Shown: positions 27,397 to 33,209 of the stretch, one piece after another | How the letters are laid out: each line of letters starts with the position of its first letter | How positions within the stretch are numbered: the first letter of the stretch is position 1 | From: Sphingobacteriia bacterium | Lineage (GTDB): Bacteria > Bacteroidota > Bacteroidia > Chitinophagales > Chitinophagaceae | NCBI GenBank assembly: GCA_947460365.1 | Contig: CANHJH010000009.1 | Coordinates: forward strand, 1-33,209 | Reading direction: 5' to 3' | Length of the DNA stretch: 33,209 bases | Position numbers and translations under genes: made by a program | Notes under the pieces: generated by a model | Databases searched by the model: none | The model's input: the letters and a program-made list of their open reading frames with translations, nothing else | Told to the model about the DNA's origin: nothing

Positions 27397-30300
27397 ATGA
27401 TCAGTACCAACACTTCCTTTAGTTTCATTCATCATTCAACTAAAGTTCGCTTAATATGCGTAATAGTTGGTTGGCTGATTCAATGTGTTGTTTTTGGTCA
27501 GGGTATTGCTCCCTTGCAACTTACTACGCAGTTTCAGCCACCGTATAGCAGCAACATCAACGATTATATCACCGCTGGGTCGGAAAAGCTGCGCCTGATA
27601 GTTTTACAGCGCGATTTAACCCAGGCCAACTACCGGTTTTATTTGCGGATGGAGTTGAGCGTAAATGGCAATGTGTTGTTTAGAACACCCGCCGGCTGGG
27701 TGCCAAACGAGTTGATTAATATTTTACCGGGCACGCCTACCATTTTAGATGGCACGCAGTTGCAAACCTATTTTGATGCCAACAATTTGGAGTTTGTAGG
27801 ATATAGCAGAGAGCAATACATCCGCACGGGTAATTTGCCGGAAGGCTTTACTACTATCTGTTTTACGGCGTATGATGCGGGTAGACCAGAAGTAAGTGTG
27901 AGTCACCCGGCATGTGGCATGTATTACCTCACTTTATCGGATCCACCGATGTTGGCAATGCCCACTTGTGGTAGTGATGTATTGGCACGCACTCCGCAGC
28001 AAGTTGTATTTAATTGGATAGCCATGGGGATGGGTAAAATAAGTGCCACGCCTACCCAATACGAGTTCAGTTTGTATGAGAACAGAGATGGCCGCAACCC
28101 CAATGAGGTGGTAGAAAGTTTGCGCCCCATCTACACGCAACAAACTTCTGCTACGATGATGGTGTACGGTATGACCGAACCCATGCTTACGGAGGGGATG
28201 CAATACGTGTGGCGGGTGCAGGCCATAGATGATTTAGGAAAAGCAGCATTTAAAAACAATGGGTTCAGTACCCCATGTACGTTTACGTACAAAAGTGCGG
28301 ATCAATACAATTGGCAAGAAGCACCTGCAATAAAGCTGCGTGCCGATGTGTTGAACCACGAGCGGGTAAAGCTGGTGTACAACTGGGATAAGGCCCTGCC
28401 GTACGACGAATATTTTGTAGAGTTCCACAAGCCCGGAAAGGAAAACGCCTGGTTTTCTGTAACGAGATCTGATACGGTGTACCATTTGGTGAACTTAGAA
28501 GAAGACATGCAGTACGAGGCGCGGGTAACGGGTATAAAAGGCGTCAACAAAGGCAAGACCAGTGAAACGGTGCGATTTAGGACTACTAAAAAGAAGGTAG
28601 CCAACTGCAAAGAAACACCGAGTGTGCTGGCCACTTACAATGGCAGACCGTACACTAGGGCAATGAAGAACGACCTGATAAAGTTTGGTGATTTTGAGTT
28701 GACGATCAACCAGCTGCAAAAGTTGCCGGAGCCGGGCTGGTACCGAGGCACAGGTAATGTGAAGGTAGATTTTATGGCGGGGATGCTGTTTAAAGTAAAG
28801 TTCGAGAATTTGCAGATAGACGATCGGTTGGAGGGCACCGCCGGTGAGTTGGTATTCATGAGAGAGGGGATGGAAGCGTGGAAGGAGCAGGTGAAAAGCG
28901 TGGAGGAGGTGGTGAAAGAATTGGTTAAAAATGTGCAACAATTATTAAAGCATTATACGGGAACGGAAAGTGATAAAAAAGAGATTGCCGCAGCACAAAA
29001 ACAGGTAAATGAACAATACGAGCTGTTGTTTAATAGTCCGTATTTAGCCCAACCAACAAAAGATAGTTTAAAGCAAATGCAAACAAAAGCCAGGGAGAGT
29101 TGGGATGCACTGGCGAAAGGAAGAAAATGTACTGAAACAGAAAAAGTTGTAGAGAATAAAAGTAAAGGTCCGTATATTTATAATGATTATTTGGGAGACG
29201 AATATAGTTGTTATACCAATCAGGTTGAACAAGAATTGGAAGAAATCGAGTCAGGAGTTAATACAATAGCTTCCGAGAAAGCAGAAGGGTTGGATTGTTA
29301 TTGCAATCAAAGCCCAACGATAGCAGATTACCTATTAAAATTAAATCCATTTTCTGGTGAATCACCCTGCGTGTTTGTGCAAAAGGCATTAAAGCGAATA
29401 AAGGAGTCTGTGGGAGATCAGGAATTTAGTTTTATTACATCAAGGGAAACGGAGGCAAATCAATTGATTAGTGAAACGGAGTGTTTAAGTATAATGGGAG
29501 AGGAGATTAAAAAAACGAGGATCATATATTTTACGGAACAATTGCAGCAAATGGGAAAGAGTAGTTATTCCTTTCCTTTTAATAAAAACGACTTGCAAGA
29601 TTATGCATACAAAGGTGATGCAAAAAATCAAAGAGGCTTGATACATTATAACAAAAAAGGTATTTCAGACTTTATGATTTTGATAGATGAAGAAGATGAT
29701 GCGAAGTTTGAAAAACAGCGTGAAGTGTTGAAAAAGTATTTGGGAATTGGGGGAGGGGGATATATAGTTAAACCAAAATATTCTGTAGCAATTGGCAGTG
29801 TTCCAATAGGGGGTTTACAAATTACACAACAAGGAATTGATTTCATAACTTATCACGAGGAAGGAAAAAATCCAACCTTGCATGTATATAATGACTTTAA
29901 ATCATCTAAAAGTAAGTATTGTAATGAACATTATGAATACGATATGAATAATAATCTAATTGGTATTAAATCTGGTCATAACACCCATGCAAAGTGGTCC
30001 AGTCGAAAATGTATTGATGATAGTCATGTAGGAATTATTAAAGATAAAAGAGGATATGGTAATCCTACAATTGGATGGGGGCATTTAATTACAACTGAAG
30101 CTGAGTTGAAAAGGTTTTGTATAACAAAGGATGCAAAAATTACTTTAGAAACAGCGAATATTCAATTGCAAGATGAATTTAATGAAGTTACCCGTCAATT
30201 GAAAAATGCATTACCTAATATTTCTTTATCACAGTGCCAATTTGATGCTTTAATGAGTATTGTGTTTAATAGAGGTATTGGTTGTGAAAGGTGCCCTAAA

Positions 30301-30474
30301 CATCCAAATGGTTCAGCATTTAAAGGGTCTAAGCTGTATAACAAATTAAATAATGGAGTAAATTTAGATAATTCAGAATATGCTACACTAATTATAAATG
30401 ATGGTTCAAAACTTGCAGGAACTGCAAGGAGAAAGGACGAGGCTGATTTATTTAATAATTGTAAATATAGATAG
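27397..30474 (+). CDS. secreted multidomain protein: signal peptide, FN3-like domains, helical stem, pre-toxin region, C-terminal GH24 (T4-type) lysozyme domain; candidate polymorphic toxin
   Basis: N-terminal hydrophobic signal; FN3-like DEYFVEFHKPGKENAWFSV...YEARVTGI...SETVRFRTTKK; C-terminus GIDFITYHEEG...GYGNPTIGWGHLI...LSQCQFDALMSIVFNRG...ARRKDEADLF. Confidence 0.85.
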   Translation: MISTNTSFSFIHHSTKVRLICVIVGWLIQCVVFGQGIAPLQLTTQFQPPYSSNINDYITAGSEKLRLIVLQRDLTQANYRFYLRMELSVNGNVLFRTPAGWVPNELINILPGTPTILDGTQLQTYFDANNLEFVGYSREQYIRTGNLPEGFTTICFTAYDAGRPEVSVSHPACGMYYLTLSDPPMLAMPTCGSDVLARTPQQVVFNWIAMGMGKISATPTQYEFSLYENRDGRNPNEVVESLRPIYTQQTSATMMVYGMTEPMLTEGMQYVWRVQAIDDLGKAAFKNNGFSTPCTFTYKSADQYNWQEAPAIKLRADVLNHERVKLVYNWDKALPYDEYFVEFHKPGKENAWFSVTRSDTVYHLVNLEEDMQYEARVTGIKGVNKGKTSETVRFRTTKKKVANCKETPSVLATYNGRPYTRAMKNDLIKFGDFELTINQLQKLPEPGWYRGTGNVKVDFMAGMLFKVKFENLQIDDRLEGTAGELVFMREGMEAWKEQVKSVEEVVKELVKNVQQLLKHYTGTESDKKEIAAAQKQVNEQYELLFNSPYLAQPTKDSLKQMQTKARESWDALAKGRKCTETEKVVENKSKGPYIYNDYLGDEYSCYTNQVEQELEEIESGVNTIASEKAEGLDCYCNQSPTIADYLLKLNPFSGESPCVFVQKALKRIKESVGDQEFSFITSRETEANQLISETECLSIMGEEIKKTRIIYFTEQLQQMGKSSYSFPFNKNDLQDYAYKGDAKNQRGLIHYNKKGISDFMILIDEEDDAKFEKQREVLKKYLGIGGGGYIVKPKYSVAIGSVPIGGLQITQQGIDFITYHEEGKNPTLHVYNDFKSSKSKYCNEHYEYDMNNNLIGIKSGHNTHAKWSSRKCIDDSHVGIIKDKRGYGNPTIGWGHLITTEAELKRFCITKDAKITLETANIQLQDEFNEVTRQLKNALPNISLSQCQFDALMSIVFNRGIGCERCPKHPNGSAFKGSKLYNKLNNGVNLDNSEYATLIINDGSKLAGTARRKDEADLFNNCKYR
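29340..29760 (+). repeat. 421-bp direct repeat, copy A (pre-toxin region of the 1025-aa protein)
   Basis: Aligns without gaps to 31549-31969 (offset 2209), about 9 mismatches counted by eye. Confidence 0.97.
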
Positions 30475-30476
30475 GA

Positions 30477-31553
30477 ATGGAAATCAAATATTTATTTATC
30501 TTCTTTTTTTTTATTTCTACTCAAACATTTTCCCAAAAAGAAATTTTGGTAGGAGGGAAAAAAATACAAATGGAATTAGTAGACAGCAATAAATTTGATA
30601 TAAAAGGAGTATGGAAAATAGTTGATCAAAAATATTTTTATGATGATGGTGAAATTAGTGACAATAAATGGGATAGTTTAGATAAAGGAAATCCCGTTTT
30701 TATTTCTGATAGCATGATCTATGCATGTACACATACATTATTTTCAAATTTTGCCGCAAATCCTTTTTTTAAATATGATTACTTTTATTCGTTTTCTGAA
30801 GGAGGGGATTTTTTTAATCAGTTTAGCGATAGTGTATTACATATTGCCATTTGGGCAAAAGGCGATTGGGAAAAATTTGGTAAGAATATCGATCCAGTAT
30901 CTACATACGATGCATATGTACTAAATAATAATTATATTGTTATTTCTAGTAATAATTCTTTTAGATATTTAGAAAGAATTACAAAGCCTACAGGGGATGA
31001 AGGGTGGAAAAAAATTAATGATTATACAGCAATATATTTAAATGATTTTATCGATGACATTCGCTTACTAGTGCCTAATTTAAAAATGAATCGAGATAAA
31101 TTTATAGAATATATTTTTTTTCCAAAATTTAAGTGTAACGATCCCAAATTAGTATTAAAAAATTTATCTTATGATGAGCTGAAAAAAAATAGTGAACCAA
31201 GAAGTGTATTATATAAGAATTTAAATTTGACTAATAAAACCCTGAAGGGTTATTTATCTATAGATAAACTTCAATCTGATGTTTTTACCATTAATCAGGG
31301 ATCTGAATTTTGTAAAGGATCTTATGCAAAATTCTTATGGCGAATAGTTTCTGATACCACTACTTTAAGTAAAACAATTCAAATCGAAAAAAGCACCATT
31401 TATACCTCCCCCAACATTCCCACCAAAATGTATTTAGTAAAATTTGATGAAGTAGAAGTAATCGCTGAAAAAGACAATTGGCTGCATATTAAATATTATG
31501 GTAAAAAAATAGTGGAAGGCTGGATTCGGAAAAAGGATACGGAGTTTCATTAA
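30477..31553 (+). CDS. secreted hypothetical protein with C-terminal SH3-like domain; candidate immunity protein for the GH24 toxin
   Basis: Signal peptide MEIKYLFIFFFFISTQTFSQ; starts 2 nt after the toxin stop; C-terminal SH3b-like STIYTSPNIPTKMYLVKFDEVEVIAEKDNWLHIKYYGKKIVEGWIRKKD. Confidence 0.7.
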   Translation: MEIKYLFIFFFFISTQTFSQKEILVGGKKIQMELVDSNKFDIKGVWKIVDQKYFYDDGEISDNKWDSLDKGNPVFISDSMIYACTHTLFSNFAANPFFKYDYFYSFSEGGDFFNQFSDSVLHIAIWAKGDWEKFGKNIDPVSTYDAYVLNNNYIVISSNNSFRYLERITKPTGDEGWKKINDYTAIYLNDFIDDIRLLVPNLKMNRDKFIEYIFFPKFKCNDPKLVLKNLSYDELKKNSEPRSVLYKNLNLTNKTLKGYLSIDKLQSDVFTINQGSEFCKGSYAKFLWRIVSDTTTLSKTIQIEKSTIYTSPNIPTKMYLVKFDEVEVIAEKDNWLHIKYYGKKIVEGWIRKKDTEFH

Positions 31554-31969
31554 ATCCATTTTCCGGTGAATCACCCTGCGTATTTGTGCAAAAGGCATTA
31601 AAGCGAATAAAGGAGTCTGTGGGATATCAGGAATTTAGTTTTATTACATCAAGGGAAACGGAGGCAAATCAATTGATTAGTGAAACGGAGTGTTTAAGTA
31701 TAATGGGAGAGGAGATTAAAAAAACGAGGATCGTATATTTTACGGAACAATTGCAGCAAATGGGAAAGAGTAGTTATTCCTTTCATTTTAATAAAAACGA
31801 CTTGCAAGATTATGCATATAAAGGTGATGCAAAAAAGCAAAGAGGCTTGATACATTATAACAAAAAAGGTATTTCAGACTTTATGATTTTGATAGATGAA
31901 GAAGATGATTTGAAGTTTGAAAAACAGCGTGAAGTGTTGAAAAAGTATTTGGGAATTGGGGGAGGGGGA
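31549..31969 (+). repeat. 421-bp direct repeat, copy B (start of orphan toxin cassette)
   Basis: Near-identical to 29340-29760; begins at the TAA stop of the upstream candidate immunity gene. Confidence 0.97.
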
Positions 31970-32821
31970 AATGTCGATAAAGTTATAAACAAAAAAAACA
32001 AAAACTCTTTTACTATAACATTAGAACAAATGAAACAAATTTTTACTAATGCAAAAGAGGAAAATTTACGAAGAATGTTGATTTATATAAATAAATATTG
32101 TGGAGATGTAAATATAAATACTCCATTACGCATGGCTCATTTTTTAGCTCAAGTGGGTCATGAGTCAGGTCAATTTTCATCATTTATAGGAACAAATGGG
32201 GAGAGTGGGTGTTATACGAAATCAAATAAAAATTGGTCAATATTTTTTTCATTAACATGGAAAGAGCCCCCATTTAGTAGTAATTGTATAAGTAATAATA
32301 ATTTAAGAGCCCCAACAGATAGGTCTGAAACAAGATATGGAAGGGTTAAAAAATTGAAATGGCATAATATAAATGAGGTACCTGATGAATATATTTATAA
32401 TGGGAAGAACAGTAGTGAAATGACTAAAAGAATGTTAAGTTTAATGTATTGTTGTGAAGGCGGGAATGGCTGTGTAAATACTGAAGATGGGTATAAATAT
32501 AGAGGTCACGGAATTATGCAATTAACTTGGAAAAATACATACATTAAATTTGATAAATGGTTAAAATCAAACTATCCTGAAACTTATCAAGATGTTGTTA
32601 CAACTCCCGATTTAGTGGCTACAAATGAAGAAATAAGTGTTTTGTCTGCATTGTGGGAATGGGATGATAAAAATCTAAATAAGTTTGCTGATAAAGTGTT
32701 AATAGAGTCGAAAGACGATGATGAAAATTTTAATTCCTTAACTAAGAAAATTAATACAGGTACAGTTGATATTGATAAAAGATTCAGTTTGTTTAAGCGG
32801 GCAATAAATATATTATTATGA
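31586..32821 (+). CDS. orphan toxin C-terminal module: pre-toxin region plus GH19 chitinase/endolysin-like domain (no signal peptide; likely a silent cassette)
   Basis: RMAHFLAQVGHESGQFSSF, YRGHGIMQLTWKNTYIKFDKWL are GH19-like; N-terminus is a GTG inside the repeat and no ATG lies upstream in the open frame. Confidence 0.8.
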   Translation: MQKALKRIKESVGYQEFSFITSRETEANQLISETECLSIMGEEIKKTRIVYFTEQLQQMGKSSYSFHFNKNDLQDYAYKGDAKKQRGLIHYNKKGISDFMILIDEEDDLKFEKQREVLKKYLGIGGGGNVDKVINKKNKNSFTITLEQMKQIFTNAKEENLRRMLIYINKYCGDVNINTPLRMAHFLAQVGHESGQFSSFIGTNGESGCYTKSNKNWSIFFSLTWKEPPFSSNCISNNNLRAPTDRSETRYGRVKKLKWHNINEVPDEYIYNGKNSSEMTKRMLSLMYCCEGGNGCVNTEDGYKYRGHGIMQLTWKNTYIKFDKWLKSNYPETYQDVVTTPDLVATNEEISVLSALWEWDDKNLNKFADKVLIESKDDDENFNSLTKKINTGTVDIDKRFSLFKRAINILL

Positions 32822-33209
32822 TTAAAAAATATTTTTTACTATTTTATTTTTTATTACTTAGTTATGCACTTATTGGTCAACAACCAAGCAATAAAAAATA
32901 TTTGCAAGGCGTTTGGAAAGTAACTAACCCAATTCCAAATGATTATACTTTTTTGGTTGTAATAAGTAATATTCGATTTTATCTTTATAAAAATAGTAAA
33001 TACAAAAATTTCTTTGATGACAATGACTCATTATACTTTAAAGGAAAGTATTTTGGTTTCCCGAAAAAAAACTGGGTAAAAGAAGCAGGTGGAGCAGATC
33101 TAAGTAGTATTGACAATTACCGTTTTAATAATAGTTTTTATTTGTCGGATTTGAATTTTGATACTCCGTTTAATAATGAGTTTGTATATTTTACTTTGGA
33201 AAAACAAAC
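32818..33209 (+). CDS. secreted hypothetical protein, truncated by the window end; candidate immunity protein for the GH19 module
   Basis: ATGA overlap with the preceding TGA (ATG at 32818); translates as MIKKYFLLFYFLLLSYALIGQQPSNKKYLQGVWKVTNPIPNDYTFLVV... and stays open to the end. Confidence 0.7.
   Translation, partial: MIKKYFLLFYFLLLSYALIGQQPSNKKYLQGVWKVTNPIPNDYTFLVVISNIRFYLYKNSKYKNFFDDNDSLYFKGKYFGFPKKNWVKEAGGADLSSIDNYRFNNSFYLSDLNFDTPFNNEFVYFTLEKQ

Noticed and set aside
27924-28941. Cluster of antisense ORFs (27924, 27934, 28234, 28302, 28495, 28635, minus strand)
   Set aside because: Lie inside the well-supported 1025-aa plus-strand ORF; explained by its higher GC content, no recognisable protein motifs.
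30398-30592. 64-aa plus-strand ORF spanning the toxin/immunity junction
   Set aside because: Out of frame with both flanking supported CDSs; low-complexity translation.
30721-30924. 67-aa plus-strand ORF within the candidate immunity gene
   Set aside because: Alternative frame of a supported CDS with no start context or motif.
31586-32821. Prophage endolysin or lysis cassette interpretation of the GH24/GH19 genes
   Set aside because: No holin, spanin, structural or integrase genes; one hydrolase is fused to an FN3-bearing secreted protein and both share a pre-toxin repeat, which fits toxin modules better.

Overview
Window from a Bacteroidota chromosome, most likely Chitinophagaceae-like (judged from protein style, TAnnTTTG-type promoters and Tat/GMC gene content; no database search was run). 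From left to right it contains: a partial gene end; a surface-polysaccharide acylation pair (MBOAT acyltransferase plus SGNH-like partner) convergent with a GT-C-like membrane protein; housekeeping genes (obgE, TetR regulator, PfkB kinase, asd, an NnrD-like gene, superoxide dismutase, tadA); and a divergent sugar-oxidation locus (DUF1080, cytochrome c, TIM-barrel isomerases, Gfo/Idh/MocA, GMC oxidoreductase with a Tat-signal small subunit) resembling glucoside 3-dehydrogenase / 3-keto-sugar catabolism loci. A small toxin-antitoxin island follows (zeta-like kinase with an unlisted 49-aa overlapping ORF, and MazEF-like), bracketed by two nearly identical hairpins. Then come ALDH, GPx, dusB and a CPBP protease. 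The most interesting part is 27.3-33.2 kb: a secreted 1025-aa FN3-containing protein ending in a GH24-type lysozyme domain, a tightly coupled secreted candidate immunity gene, and then an orphan cassette. The cassette starts with a ~421-bp near-identical copy of the pre-toxin region, ends in a different (GH19-type) cell-wall hydrolase domain, and is followed by a second secreted candidate immunity gene. The layout fits a polymorphic-toxin C-terminal switching system that uses peptidoglycan hydrolases as warheads.
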